A DNA stretch of 64,000 nucleotides from DASUXY01 sp035301985 (GCA_035301985.1 DATGTE010000003.1:62001-126000), one strand, 5' to 3'. Shown: positions 19,590-29,370, counted from the stretch's first letter. Translations and numbers: made by a program. The notes: generated from the letters alone by a model not told the origin.

Positions 19590-19726
19590 TTATGATCTAC
19601 AGACAAGTAGAAGCACCCGCTTCTCACCTGATCAACGCTACGTTGCAGTTGACTGGTTTCAAAACATCTTTTAATAGACAGTTGGAAACGTGTGGGTGCA
19701 TGATGTGTGCCTACACTTTTTTTATT
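19590..19726 (+). ncRNA. L20-type autoregulatory leader RNA
   Basis: Contains the characteristic segment GTAGAAGCACCCGCTTCTCACC near 19606-19628 (paired AGAAGC/GCTTCT), an intervening hairpin region, and a terminator GTGTGGGTGC.../...GCCTACAC with a T-run ending near 19726. This is the arrangement of the Firmicute L20 leader, in which excess L20 binds the RNA and causes premature termination. Confidence 0.85.
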
Positions 19727-19893
19727 GTATGCCTTTTACATTCAGTGGGCACAACAGAGCAATGATGTTGTCATGGAATGATGTGCTGGACTCTTGAACA
19801 TTTGTTTGAGTTCACTGCACAATAGGCTTTTTCTACTAAGTGCTTGTCGGGTAATAGATCAATATCATTAAAAATATTTGGAGGTGGCTGGAG

Positions 19894-20409
19894 ATTAGCA
19901 AGGAAATGAATGTGAATGAGAAAATCCGTGCTCGTGAAGTTCGTTTGATCGATTCAAATGGTGACCAGCTTGGGGTGAAGAAACGTGCAGAGGCTTTAGA
20001 AATAGCTAAGACTCGAAATTTGGACCTCGTTTTAGTCGCACCTAATGCAAAACCGCCAGTTTGTCGGATCATGGACTATGGAAAATATCGATATGAACAA
20101 CAAAAGCGGGAGAAAGAAGCTCGAAAAAAACAACGAGTGATCAATGTTAAAGAGGTTCGTTTTACACCCGCAATCGGTGAACATGATTTTAACACAAAAC
20201 TAAAAAACACGAGAAGGTTTCTCAAAAAAGGCGATAAAGTAAAAGCGTCTGTTCGTTTTCGTGGACGCGCCATTACCCATAAAGAGCTTGGAAGAGAAGT
20301 GCTCGATCGCTTAGCTGAAGAGTCAAAAGATGTAGCAATTATTGAATCGAAGCCGAGAATGGAAGGGCGAAATATGTATATGATGCTTGCTCCTTCAGGT
20401 GAAAAATAA
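19894..20409 (+). CDS. infC: Translation initiation factor IF-3, ATT start
   Basis: Binds the 30S subunit and checks start-codon selection. The reading frame starting at ATT 19894 gives ISKEMNVNEKIRAREVRLID, matching the conserved B. subtilis N-terminus, and GGAGGTGG lies just upstream. The first in-frame ATG (19906) would drop these residues and lacks spacing to the ribosome site. The rare AUU start is known for infC in several bacteria and lets IF-3 repress its own translation. 171 residues; both IF3 domains are complete. First gene of infC-rpmI-rplT. Confidence 0.93.
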   Translation: MSKEMNVNEKIRAREVRLIDSNGDQLGVKKRAEALEIAKTRNLDLVLVAPNAKPPVCRIMDYGKYRYEQQKREKEARKKQRVINVKEVRFTPAIGEHDFNTKLKNTRRFLKKGDKVKASVRFRGRAITHKELGREVLDRLAEESKDVAIIESKPRMEGRNMYMMLAPSGEK

Positions 20410-20446
20410 TGGATTCTTCTACACGTATCGAAAAGGAGGAAAAACA

Positions 20447-20638
20447 ATGGCTAAAATGAAAACTCATAAAGGTTCACAAAAACGTTTTAAAAGAACTGCC
20501 TCAGGCAAATTAAAGCGTCGACATGGATATACAAGTCACTTATTTGCAAATAAAAGCCAAAAACAAAAGCGAAAATTACGTAAACCAGCAATGGTTTCTA
20601 AAGGTGATTTTAAGCGTATTAAAAACATGATTCCTTAA
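20447..20638 (+). CDS. rpmI: Ribosomal protein bL35
   Basis: 63 residues, very basic, starting MAKMKTHKGSQKRFKRT, the L35 signature. AAAAGGAGG precedes ATG 20447. Component of the 50S subunit and middle gene of infC-rpmI-rplT. Confidence 0.97.
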   Translation: MAKMKTHKGSQKRFKRTASGKLKRRHGYTSHLFANKSQKQKRKLRKPAMVSKGDFKRIKNMIP

Positions 20639-20665
20639 TGGGAAATAGTATAGGAGGGAATTACA

Positions 20666-21022
20666 ATGGCACGTGTTAAAGGTGGTACGGTTACACGTAA
20701 ACGCAGAAAACGTGTACTTAAATTAGCTAAAGGTTATTACGGTTCCAAACGATCATTATTTAAAAATGCAAAACAGCAAGTGATGAAGTCAGGTCAATAT
20801 GCATACCGTGACCGTAAACAAAAACGACGTAACTTCCGTAGGTTGTGGATTACGCGAATTAATGCGGCGGCACGTATGAATGATTTATCATATAACAAAC
20901 TGATGCACGGTTTAAAACTCGCTGGCATTCAAGTTAACCGTAAAATGTTAGCAGATTTAGCAATCAATGATGAAAAAGCATTTGCTGAGCTAGCTAACCA
21001 AGCAAAAACAGCACTTCAATAA
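20666..21022 (+). CDS. rplT: Ribosomal protein bL20
   Basis: 118 residues starting MARVKGGTVTRKRRKRVLKLAKG. Essential early 50S assembly protein and the probable repressor of its own operon through the upstream leader. The C-terminal globular part (from about 60) contains RLWITRINAAAR. AGGAGGG lies before ATG 20666. Confidence 0.98.
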   Translation: MARVKGGTVTRKRRKRVLKLAKGYYGSKRSLFKNAKQQVMKSGQYAYRDRKQKRRNFRRLWITRINAAARMNDLSYNKLMHGLKLAGIQVNRKMLADLAINDEKAFAELANQAKTALQ

Positions 21023-21032
21023 ACTTGAACGG

Positions 21033-21113
21033 AGAAGCGTTCACGCTTACCTTGATGAAAACAAAATGAAAAAACTTTGTTTTCAATGGGTAAACGTGGT
21101 CGCTTCTTTTTTA
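21033..21113 (+). terminator. Long hairpin terminator after rplT
   Basis: Extended imperfect stem from GAAGCG (21033-21038) to CGCTTC (21101-21106), including TGAAAACAAA/TTTGTTTTCA, then TTTTTTA. Confidence 0.75.
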
Positions 21114-21295
21114 TAGAAATATATATAAACCCCTATGGATGATAGGCGATGATTTGACAAACGTGTGTATGTTTTTCTGTCATAAAGGCTCGTCTATTGT
21201 CATACACATACTCATGAATGGAAGATCAACTACGAAATGGAATGCAATGGACGAATCAATGGTTTTGATCATCGTTATAATCTAGGAGGGTGGCT

Positions 21296-21871
21296 ATGGA
21301 GCTGTTTGAAACGCATGTGATAAACTTTCTTGTTGAGACAGGGAGTATATTTGCACCTGTACTCTTTATTAGCTTCCACTTATTAAGACCATTGTTTTTT
21401 CTCCCTGTTGTCGTTATTTGTATTTCTGGAGGAATGATTTTCGGAACGGTTGCTGGAACCATCTACTCCATTATCGGTATAACGCTGTCCAGTATTTTTT
21501 TTTATGGAATCATTCACTGGATGCCGAAGTCATTTCATAAATTGACCAACCTTAGAGAAAAATGGTTAGGCAAACAACTGATTTTGACACCTTCACAAAT
21601 CGCACTACTACGTCTTGTTCCTTTTATTCATTTTCATTTATTATCCTTATACTTAATTGAAATATCAAATGGCTTTAAAGACTATACAAAAGCGTCATTG
21701 TTGACGAATATTCCGTTAGCTGTTGTTTACACATCATTCGGACAACATTTATCAGGTTTTTCTCCTTTGACTGTCATGTTGTTTTTAGTGATCTTATTCG
21801 TATGTATTCATATTTTCCGTCACCAGGAAGTTATCTTGAAATGGAATGATTTTTTCCAGACGAGCACATAA
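21296..21871 (+). CDS. TVP38/TMEM64 (DedA-like) family membrane protein
   Basis: 191 residues with about five membrane helices and the motif GGMIFGTVAGTIYSIIG, typical of the VTT/DedA domain (family of YtxB/YdjX-type proteins, some of which are lipid scramblases or flippases). ATG 21296 is six bases after AGGAGG; a GTG at 21290 is in frame but too close. Monocistronic between rplT and ysdB. It may be the displaced counterpart of B. subtilis ytxB, but this is a guess from family alone. Confidence 0.75.
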   Translation: MELFETHVINFLVETGSIFAPVLFISFHLLRPLFFLPVVVICISGGMIFGTVAGTIYSIIGITLSSIFFYGIIHWMPKSFHKLTNLREKWLGKQLILTPSQIALLRLVPFIHFHLLSLYLIEISNGFKDYTKASLLTNIPLAVVYTSFGQHLSGFSPLTVMLFLVILFVCIHIFRHQEVILKWNDFFQTST

Positions 21872-21915
21872 CACAGTATAAAAGCCCATTCTGAAATCAT
21901 CGCGGACGTACAATG

Positions 21916-22302
21916 CTATTTTATAAGTAAGATTTGGTCAATCGGGTGTTTCCATTCAATCGTAGCATATGGATAGCGCATGAGTAATTGTTCCTCTAAA
22001 AAATAAAGATCATCACGGGTTATGCCTTCAAGTTCATTCACATCATTCACAACAACATGAATATCGACTACCTCAAAAGCATCTTCCGTCGTTCCTACAT
22101 ATTTTTCACCTTCAAATAAGCAGCCTTTATAAACAAATTGGATATTTTTCACCCGATTGTTCGGTTCGTCCAAAAAGTAAAACTCATGGGATTGTTTAGC
22201 GATTTTTAAATGCGTTTGTGGATTGCGAAAATATTGAATCCATGTGTAGATCAACAGTGCAATCGAGATCAGAATGAGGATGCGAAAAAAAATGACAATC
22301 AT
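21916..22302 (-). CDS. ysdB: YsdB-like membrane-anchored protein
   Basis: About 128 residues. One N-terminal membrane helix (IVIFFRILILISIALLIYTW) followed by a soluble domain with FEGEKYVGTTEDAFEVVDIHV and RYPYATIEWK, closely like B. subtilis YsdB, a gene reported to be in the sigma-W regulon. ATG at 22302 is nine bases from AAGGAG; ATG 22308 is only three bases from it. Placed near rplT and ysdC as in B. subtilis, but in the opposite orientation to both. Function unknown. Confidence 0.85.
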   Translation of the reverse strand: MIVIFFRILILISIALLIYTWIQYFRNPQTHLKIAKQSHEFYFLDEPNNRVKNIQFVYKGCLFEGEKYVGTTEDAFEVVDIHVVVNDVNELEGITRDDLYFLEEQLLMRYPYATIEWKHPIDQILLIK

Positions 22303-22416
22303 ATTCATTGTCTCCTTACTTTGAGATACTATATCATACGGTTAAGAAACTGTATAAGTTTCACTATTATATGGAAAACATGTTACAATTGAACAGAGGA
22401 TGAAAGGAGAACGAAC

Positions 22417-22902
22417 GTGGATTGGTCACAATTATTTTCAATGCAAAAGCAGTTAGATACATACATTGAACAAAATCATAATCTCGAACAGACAGATCTG
22501 TTTCACGAAAAATACGTAGCTTTACTCGTGGAAATAGGGGAATTGGCAAATGAAACAAGATGTTTTAAGTTTTGGAGTACGAAACCGAGAAGTGAACGAG
22601 AGGCGATATTAGAAGAATACGTAGATGGGATTCATTTTATCTTATCGCTCGGTATTGAAAAAGGATTCACTTATGAGAATGTTGAACGCAAACCGGTACA
22701 ACGAACGGAAACAGAACAATTCATTCACGTTTTTAGAGCATGTGTCACGTACAATGATGAACCGAATCAACAAAATTACGAACGGTTATTTACAAATTAT
22801 TTAATGCTTGGAGACTTACTCGGTATAGGTGAAGAAGAACTACAGCAAGCGTATATTAAAAAGAATGAAATCAACTACAAACGTCAAAATGAAGGTTATT
22901 AA
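22417..22902 (+). CDS. dut: Dimeric all-alpha dUTP diphosphatase
   Basis: 161 residues with the metal-binding helices of the MazG-like dimeric dUTPase family: EIGELANETRCFKFWS (about 38-53) and EEYVDGIHFILSLGIE (about 68-83). Hydrolyses dUTP to dUMP, keeping uracil out of DNA. Start is GTG at 22417 behind AAAGGAG. It is unrelated to trimeric Dut. It sits between ysdB and ysdC and may be co-transcribed with ysdC. Confidence 0.85.
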   Translation: MDWSQLFSMQKQLDTYIEQNHNLEQTDLFHEKYVALLVEIGELANETRCFKFWSTKPRSEREAILEEYVDGIHFILSLGIEKGFTYENVERKPVQRTETEQFIHVFRACVTYNDEPNQQNYERLFTNYLMLGDLLGIGEEELQQAYIKKNEINYKRQNEGY

Positions 22903-22994
22903 AGAAGAGTCATGGCAAAATGAAGAGTTTGGATATTTAAATGCAGACAAGGTATCATAAAAGGACGAGTTTATTTAAGGAGGAACATGAAGGA

Positions 22995-24080
22995 ATGGTT
23001 AAAATGGATGAAACGTTAACGATGCTGAAAGATTTAACGGATGCAAAAGGTGTTTCGGGTCATGAAAAAGAAGCTCGAGACGTGATGGAATCTTATATTA
23101 AACCGTACGCAGATGAGTTGTACACAGATCATTTAGGGAGTTTAATCGCCAAAAAATCAGGTCAAGATCATGGGCCTAAAATTATGGTCGCTGGCCACTT
23201 GGATGAAGTCGGTTTTATGGTAACGAGAATCGATGATGAGGGATTTGTTTACTTTCAAACGATCGGTGGCTGGTGGAGTCAAGTTATGCTAGCCCAGCGA
23301 GTGACCATTATGACGAAGAAAGGAGACGTAACAGGGGTCATTGGTTCAAAACCTCCACACATTTTATCACCAGAAGCTCGAAAAAAACCGGTGAAGATTG
23401 AAGATATGTTTATCGATATCGGTGCTTCAAGTAAAGAAGAAGCTCAGGAGTTCGGTGTCAAACCGGGTGATTCAATTGTGCCATATTTTGAATTTACACA
23501 GTTGAAAAATGAAAAGATGTTACTGGCAAAAGCATGGGATAATCGAATTGGTTGTGCCATTGCAATCGAAGTCTTAAAACAATTACAAGAAGAAGATCAT
23601 CCGAATGTTGTGTATGGCGTCGGTACCGTCCAGGAAGAAGTAGGCTTACGGGGTGCGAAGACTGCAGCACATACGATTCAACCTGATATAGGTTTCGCTG
23701 TCGATGTCGGGGTTGCTGGTGATACACCAGGTATACCGGATCGGGATGCGGATAGTGAGCTCGGTAAAGGGCCACAGATTATTTTGTATGATGCGTCGAT
23801 GATTTCACATAAAGGTTTACGGGAATTAGTTGTTGAAACGGCCGACGAGAACAACATCCCATACCAGTATGCATCGATGGCAGGAGGCGGTACAGACTCC
23901 GGTTCGATTCATTTAACTGCAAATGGTGTACCGTCCTTATCGATTACGATTGCGACACGCTACATCCATTCACATGCGGCGATTTTGCATCGTGATGATT
24001 TTGAACATGCTGTTCGGTTAATCGTTGAAACGATAAAGAAATTAGATCAAGATCAATTGAAAAATATAATATTAGCATAA
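22995..24080 (+). CDS. ysdC: M42 family metallo-aminopeptidase (YsdC)
   Basis: 361 residues, the same size as B. subtilis YsdC. Dinuclear-metal motifs of M42 peptidases are present: AGHLDEVGFMV, KAWDNRIGC, TVQEEVGLRGA, AVDVGVAGD and HSHAA near the end. ATG 22995 (MVKMDETLTMLKDLTD) matches the family N-terminus and is ten bases after AGGAGG; the longer reading from 22941 is rejected. Cytosolic, likely forms a large oligomeric shell that trims peptides. Confidence 0.92.
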   Translation: MVKMDETLTMLKDLTDAKGVSGHEKEARDVMESYIKPYADELYTDHLGSLIAKKSGQDHGPKIMVAGHLDEVGFMVTRIDDEGFVYFQTIGGWWSQVMLAQRVTIMTKKGDVTGVIGSKPPHILSPEARKKPVKIEDMFIDIGASSKEEAQEFGVKPGDSIVPYFEFTQLKNEKMLLAKAWDNRIGCAIAIEVLKQLQEEDHPNVVYGVGTVQEEVGLRGAKTAAHTIQPDIGFAVDVGVAGDTPGIPDRDADSELGKGPQIILYDASMISHKGLRELVVETADENNIPYQYASMAGGGTDSGSIHLTANGVPSLSITIATRYIHSHAAILHRDDFEHAVRLIVETIKKLDQDQLKNIILA

Positions 24081-24135
24081 ATAAACAAAGAGCGATTCGA
24101 ATCGGACATCACTCCATGTTAAAGTCACAAAAAAC

Positions 24136-24177
24136 AAAACGTCCACCACTTGAGTTGATTCATGTGGTGGACGTTTT
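24136..24177. terminator. Perfect 14-bp hairpin between convergent genes
   Basis: AAAACGTCCACCAC/GTGGTGGACGTTTT with a 14-base loop. A/T flanks on both sides allow it to act in both directions, ending ysdC and possibly the minus-strand ABC operon. Confidence 0.8.
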
Positions 24178-24306
24178 AAATGGGGAATCTAACATATAGT
24201 CCATATACCTGATTTTTTATTTTACGTGATGTACGATTGCGTTCCGATTTACAAATCGTCTATTTTACGATACACATCGGAACAAGTCATTAATCAATCC
24301 ATTACT

Positions 24307-24990
24307 TTATGCATCGTTATGAAAAGCAATCACTTCCTTGCCAGCCTCCATTAAAAGGTTTTTATAAAATAAATCTTCTCCGATACAGATGACTCGATCA
24401 CATAGTTGAATAATTTCATCCATATCATGTGACGTATAAATGATTGACATTTCTTCGTGTAATGCTTGGTGCCGTAGATAGGAGCCGATTTCCTTACGTG
24501 ATTTCAAATCAATTCCGACGGTGGGTTCATCTAATAATAGAACTTTCGGATCGTGAATCAAGCTAATGGCTAAATTTAATTTACGTTTCATCCCACCTGA
24601 TAACGTATTTACTTGATCTTCCCATCGGTCCAATTTCATCTCTTCACATAATCGTCTTAATTCACGGCGCGATTTGTTTTTCCAAGATAATTTTTCGAAA
24701 AAAATCATGTTTTCTTCAACGGTGAATTGCTCCCAAACAGCAATCTCTTGAGGAACAAAACCAATTTGCTTCCTGATTTGTTTTTTATATTTCATGTAGG
24801 AATATCCGTTTAACGTAATCGTTCCTGAAGTTTGTTGATCCAAAGTAGCTAATATGTTTAACAGCGTTGATTTTCCAGCACCATTTTCACCAACGAGTCC
24901 AATGATTTCACCTGGTCGAACGGAGAAAGATAGCTGTTGGAAAATTTCTTTTTTACCATACGATTTACATAACTGATGAACTTCAAGCAT
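24307..24990 (-). CDS. ABC transporter ATP-binding protein
   Basis: 227 residues. Walker A GENGAGKST (34-42), signature LSGGMKRKLN and Walker B VLLLDEPTVGID are all intact. Third gene of a minus-strand set; its start overlaps the end of the upstream permease by eight bases. AAAGGAG is upstream of ATG 24990. ATPase of a DrrA/NatA-like ABC-2 exporter; substrate unknown (drug, lipid or peptide export are possible). Confidence 0.9.
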   Translation of the reverse strand: MLEVHQLCKSYGKKEIFQQLSFSVRPGEIIGLVGENGAGKSTLLNILATLDQQTSGTITLNGYSYMKYKKQIRKQIGFVPQEIAVWEQFTVEENMIFFEKLSWKNKSRRELRRLCEEMKLDRWEDQVNTLSGGMKRKLNLAISLIHDPKVLLLDEPTVGIDLKSRKEIGSYLRHQALHEEMSIIYTSHDMDEIIQLCDRVICIGEDLFYKNLLMEAGKEVIAFHNDA

Positions 24991-26104
24991 AAGTAAACTC
25001 CTTTCGTACAAACCAGAAAGCAATGATGAGTATAAAAAGAATGAGCCACCCAATCGTCGCTTCATTCGCTAAAAATGATTGTAAGGGATTAAAAAAGTCG
25101 ATCCATTCATAGTGGCTCGCAATTCCTTCTAATGGGACAATGATTCCGCTAATGATCGTCAAGAAAAATGTAATCGCAAATGCCGCAAGTGTATATAAAT
25201 ATGTACTTCGAAATGTCAATGCCAACAGAAATGCCCCACAAATCACCATGAGGCGATACGTAACGATGGGGATTATTGCCATCGGTGCTTGAAAAATAAG
25301 ATCAAAAATAATGACTGTTACAACATCGAACAACAACAAAACAATCGTATAGATGAATAGATTACCGATGAGATATTGTTGAAAAGACATCCGTGTAAAA
25401 GCGAAACGGTGAATGACGCCAGATGATCGTTCTTTAATCACCCAATCAAAGAGCAGAAATGTACTTAAGATCGTAAACAATGCCCACAGTTCCCAAGGAC
25501 TCCAAAATTGAAGATCTTCATTCGTCGACGGTTTCATCGATTGCGAGAATGTAAAGGATGTTTGGAGTAGCTGTTGCCCGGATTGAATTTCCTTAGATTT
25601 TTTCGTAATATCGTCCCACGTCCATTGAATTGAACTGTCCATTTGTTCTGACAAATTTGCTACGATATGGGCTGCTTTTGAACGGCTTGTTTCTTCTTGT
25701 GCGAGTGAAATAACCATCTCTTTTACAGGATGATATGCAACCGATTCATCGGAACGAAAGCTAGTAATCAAGCGATTGCGATTACCTTTGCGGATGTTTT
25801 CCTCGAACCCTTTATGAATAATAAAGACACTGTCCAATTGATGTTTCTCCAATTCATACAACGCTTCACGTTCGGATCGTTCATATACGTTGACGAGTGG
25901 AGAAGTCTCGATGGATTCATATAGCTGCATCGACAGCGGTGTATTTTCTTCTAGAACAACTCCGATTGGGACGTTCGTATTTTCTTGTAATGTATTTGCA
26001 AAATAGAGAACAGACCATGTCATGAGGATGGGAAGTATCATCCAAAAGACCAAACTAGGCCATTGGTTTTTCCAATGAATAAGCCTTGTAGTTATGAAGT
26101 TCAT
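24983..26104 (-). CDS. ABC-2 type transporter permease
   Basis: 373 residues. One N-terminal membrane helix (about 15-35), a large extracytoplasmic segment (about 40-200), then five or so helices in the C-terminal half: the ABC2_membrane_3 layout. ATG 26104 overlaps the stop of the preceding permease (ATGA) and has GGAAGGAG upstream. With its sister permease it would form the membrane part of one exporter. Confidence 0.87.
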   Translation of the reverse strand: MNFITTRLIHWKNQWPSLVFWMILPILMTWSVLYFANTLQENTNVPIGVVLEENTPLSMQLYESIETSPLVNVYERSEREALYELEKHQLDSVFIIHKGFEENIRKGNRNRLITSFRSDESVAYHPVKEMVISLAQEETSRSKAAHIVANLSEQMDSSIQWTWDDITKKSKEIQSGQQLLQTSFTFSQSMKPSTNEDLQFWSPWELWALFTILSTFLLFDWVIKERSSGVIHRFAFTRMSFQQYLIGNLFIYTIVLLLFDVVTVIIFDLIFQAPMAIIPIVTYRLMVICGAFLLALTFRSTYLYTLAAFAITFFLTIISGIIVPLEGIASHYEWIDFFNPLQSFLANEATIGWLILFILIIAFWFVRKEFTYA

Positions 26105-27321
26105 TGTCGATACTCCTTCCACGTTGAACAACTAATCAGTATGAACAAACCAGCTAGAGCTGTTAAACACAGTGGCACGTAGTTTGCGTACAGTCGTTCA
26201 TTCAAAATAATTTCTTGTAACCAGAAAAATGATTCATAGGAAAAAATGTAAGGGAAATAGTTTTGCCAATGTAATGGAAAATAAATCGTTGGTATGATGG
26301 CGCCACTTAATAAAAGCAACAGACCGGTCACAATGGATTGGATGAATAGGCGCAATTTAAAGGACGAAATGATGAGCTCGCTCATCGCTAATAACTCCAG
26401 ATAGGCGATACTAAACAAACATATGATGAATGCAATTCGTATATAGTCTTCTACGTAAAAGTCTTGTTTGAACACGGGATTTAAGGCGGTAAATGAACTC
26501 ATTCCGAGCACGGCTGTTACCGATAATGTGACGATGATTTTTGCGGTAATTTGTTGGATTTCACTTACACCATATAGTCGCATCCGCTGTTTCATGCGAA
26601 TGGAATTGTCTTGAAATAAAAAATTGTAAATCGACCAGATCCAGATTGTCATGATCATAAACCAGCCTGCTAAAACGTAATAGTGAACCGGCTTAGAAGT
26701 TACAACGTTGTGAGTTTCTTCTTCTTGAATCATCTGATCTTTTCCAAACGTATAAAATAAAAAGTCCTTAAAATATTGAAATAATAGTTCTTCTCGTTTA
26801 TTTGTATCGAGGTTCATTTCTTTTAAATAGTCGTTAATCGTTAAAATATTTGCTTGGGACACCGATATGTGACGTATAATACTATCGATTAACTCTTTAA
26901 TGATTTGACTACGCGCTTTCTGTTCGGGATTACCGACAATTGGGATATCGACTGATTTTCCTTGATATAAATGACTTGTAAATCCATCTGGAAAAATGAT
27001 GTATGAGCTGATTTCATTCTGTTCAATCTTTTGTACAGCTTCATTTTCAGACATCGTTTTAATGTGAATGAAGTCACCTAATTGCTCGGAATCTTCCATG
27101 AATTCTATAACGAGTTCCATTTCCTCTGCTTGATCTAAATTCACAAGACCGACTTGAATCGGATCATGTGAAGAGGGGAGGAAAAAAGTTACGAATAAAA
27201 TAGCAATCAATGAAATAAGAATCATTGGAAAAAGCAAAATAAGAGGAAGTGTCAGCCACTTCCTCCGTAATTGTTTAAAATAGCTTGCTGTAAACAACAT
27301 GATATGTTTGAAAACATGCAT
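26101..27321 (-). CDS. ABC-2 type transporter permease
   Basis: 406 residues with the same layout as the next gene: N-terminal helix (about 22-44), extracytoplasmic domain (about 50-210), and five to six C-terminal helices. ATG 27321 (MHVFKHIML) is chosen because GGAAGTG is suitably spaced. First of three overlapping genes permease-permease-ATPase. Such pairs resemble linearmycin-type exporters (LnrLMN) in architecture, but the gene order differs and no substrate can be assigned. Confidence 0.87.
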   Translation of the reverse strand: MHVFKHIMLFTASYFKQLRRKWLTLPLILLFPMILISLIAILFVTFFLPSSHDPIQVGLVNLDQAEEMELVIEFMEDSEQLGDFIHIKTMSENEAVQKIEQNEISSYIIFPDGFTSHLYQGKSVDIPIVGNPEQKARSQIIKELIDSIIRHISVSQANILTINDYLKEMNLDTNKREELLFQYFKDFLFYTFGKDQMIQEEETHNVVTSKPVHYYVLAGWFMIMTIWIWSIYNFLFQDNSIRMKQRMRLYGVSEIQQITAKIIVTLSVTAVLGMSSFTALNPVFKQDFYVEDYIRIAFIICLFSIAYLELLAMSELIISSFKLRLFIQSIVTGLLLLLSGAIIPTIYFPLHWQNYFPYIFSYESFFWLQEIILNERLYANYVPLCLTALAGLFILISCSTWKEYRQ

Positions 27322-27423
27322 AACATAACACTTCCATTTCGCATCCATAAACCAAGTTTATGCATGAATGCATTGTATTGATTTGGAGAGATAAGCCTTC
27401 TATATTTGTATGATCATCGCTGA

Positions 27424-29004
27424 TTACCAAGCTGGGCCAAACATTTTAATGATCCAATCCTCAAGTTGGACTGCGAACTCTTCATCAAAATAATCGATGA
27501 GTTCATCTTCGCTCATTTGGCCTAAATCTGTCATCGAATCAGTCTTCGGGGCCTCAACACTTTTTAATTTTTTCCCTTCGCGATCGATATAGAGAGTGAA
27601 GAAGTCTGAACCTAAGTCGTCCATAATGATAGAAAATGCATGTTCGGATGACATTTTGTCTTTAGCATACGAAGCATTACCAGTCCACATTAAAGAGCCA
27701 CTTTCTCCGAAATCATCTGTGAAGTTTAGTTTTCGCTTAAATTCCTTCTCCCCATCAACGATCGATTCACTACCTTCATAGGTGAACTTTACTTCATCCA
27801 AGTCTATTTCTACCATATCATTCCCTTTGTTATCTTTCCATCCTAAGTCACCTGTAAGAGAAAACTCGACTTCATCAAATTCATCTTTTCCTTTAAACTG
27901 GTAGTCGAATTTTTGTTGGGAATCATCTTGGGATTGTGTTCCAGTGATCGAAAGTAACACTAATTCATCCATTGATGGACCAAACTCTATCGAGAAATCA
28001 CGTTTGATTACTTTTTTGTCCTGAACCCATATCGTAGATGTTAAGCCTTTTGGAATCTCTAAATCTTCAATATCATCTTTTAACGACTGGATTCCTTCTT
28101 CAATGTCGTCTGTATTTAATTCCTCTTCATCCATGAGATCGAAAGCTATACTTGTAAAGACATCTTGAAACCCTAGTAAGAGGATCTCCTTAAATTGTTC
28201 ATCCTCTTCCATCGTGTCAAGCACATGAGACAATATATTTTTTATTTCTTCTTCTGTAAGATACATGGTAATCTTATCTGCCTTGACGGATTGATCATTG
28301 ATGTCGATTGTATCTTTTTCCTCTTCAAACGAGTGATCTGGCAATTCTTCATAAATCATTTTCATATATTTCTCTTCAATATGTTTTTTGTCTTCTTCAG
28401 ATATGAACTGTTGTGTTCGTTCAAAGACTTTTGGAACGTCAATCGATTCTTCCCCTGTAAATTCCCAAGGATCGATCGTATATAAAATGTTTCCAATTTC
28501 CTTTCCATTTACGCGAATACCATCTTTTAAAAAGGGTGCTTCAAAGATGATGTCCTCAGAAACGAGGTGGAGATTAAAGTCTTCGACAGAAAAACCACTT
28601 GATGATCCACCGAGACTAAATGACATCACTTGATTTTCTAAATCTGTTTGCGTTTCTAACGTAAGCGATGAATTGTTAATCACCTGACTAGGGCTCATCC
28701 ATTCATCTATAGCATCTTCCATCGGATCATTGAGCTCAGCGGAAACTTCAAAAATATTTTCATTGGGATTTTCTTGGAAAGTTTGCAACCATTCACGTTC
28801 TTCTTTATATCGATTTTTTAAAAGTTGTCGTAATTCATCAAAAGAGTTGTGTTCAGCGACAAAATATTTTTCCTTTGGTGACAAGTCTAAGATCACATAC
28901 GCAGCGACACCACCACCGATCAGAAAAACGGCAACAAGAATAATCGATAGCCATTTTTTGGACAGTTTTCGCCCCGTTTTTGGCTCTTGGTTTGTTTGGT
29001 TCAT
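27424..29004 (-). CDS. Large membrane-anchored extracytoplasmic protein, function unknown
   Basis: 526 residues: short basic N-terminus, one membrane helix (about 19-41), then a long, strongly acidic outside domain rich in Asp and Glu with repeated beta-strand patterns. No catalytic motif seen. May belong to the family annotated DUF6583, but I am unsure. GAGGAG precedes ATG 29004. It ends about 100 bases before the permease gene on the same strand, so it may share a transcript with the ABC genes. Confidence 0.7.
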   Translation of the reverse strand: MNQTNQEPKTGRKLSKKWLSIILVAVFLIGGGVAAYVILDLSPKEKYFVAEHNSFDELRQLLKNRYKEEREWLQTFQENPNENIFEVSAELNDPMEDAIDEWMSPSQVINNSSLTLETQTDLENQVMSFSLGGSSSGFSVEDFNLHLVSEDIIFEAPFLKDGIRVNGKEIGNILYTIDPWEFTGEESIDVPKVFERTQQFISEEDKKHIEEKYMKMIYEELPDHSFEEEKDTIDINDQSVKADKITMYLTEEEIKNILSHVLDTMEEDEQFKEILLLGFQDVFTSIAFDLMDEEELNTDDIEEGIQSLKDDIEDLEIPKGLTSTIWVQDKKVIKRDFSIEFGPSMDELVLLSITGTQSQDDSQQKFDYQFKGKDEFDEVEFSLTGDLGWKDNKGNDMVEIDLDEVKFTYEGSESIVDGEKEFKRKLNFTDDFGESGSLMWTGNASYAKDKMSSEHAFSIIMDDLGSDFFTLYIDREGKKLKSVEAPKTDSMTDLGQMSEDELIDYFDEEFAVQLEDWIIKMFGPAW

Positions 29005-29370
29005 TTTTTAACTCCTCTCTTTAGTCAAACTCTTTATATATATATAAAGAATAAAACAATACATATGAATTAATTTTATATCATTTTAAAAAATTGTCGT
29101 CAACTTGTCTTCTGATCATAAGGAGGGATAATTAGGTATTACAGTGTGTGAACCGCATGATAAAATCACCATAAATAGTACTTTATACCTATAAGATGGG
29201 GATAAAACATGAGTAATATATGATAATATTGCTAGATAATCTTGACGAAAATAAAACTAGGTACATCGAATGATTTTGAGAAGAATTTATAATGAAAGAG
29301 AGAATATTGTTATCTATCGAAGAAATAAGATGAAAAATGACAAAGTGAAAGAGTTTTTGTTGATAAAAGA
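29005..29370. other. AT-rich interval, nothing clear
   Basis: Contains the palindrome CTTTATATATATATAAAG (29032-29049) just upstream of the minus-strand gene, probably part of its promoter region. A 63-codon plus-strand reading (29270-29461) runs through the sspI terminator and is not credible. No RNA gene recognised. Confidence 0.4.

Noticed and set aside
29032..29049. CTTTATATATATATAAAG palindrome as a possible operator
   Set aside because: Simple AT alternation makes symmetry likely by chance; no second copy was noticed in the window.
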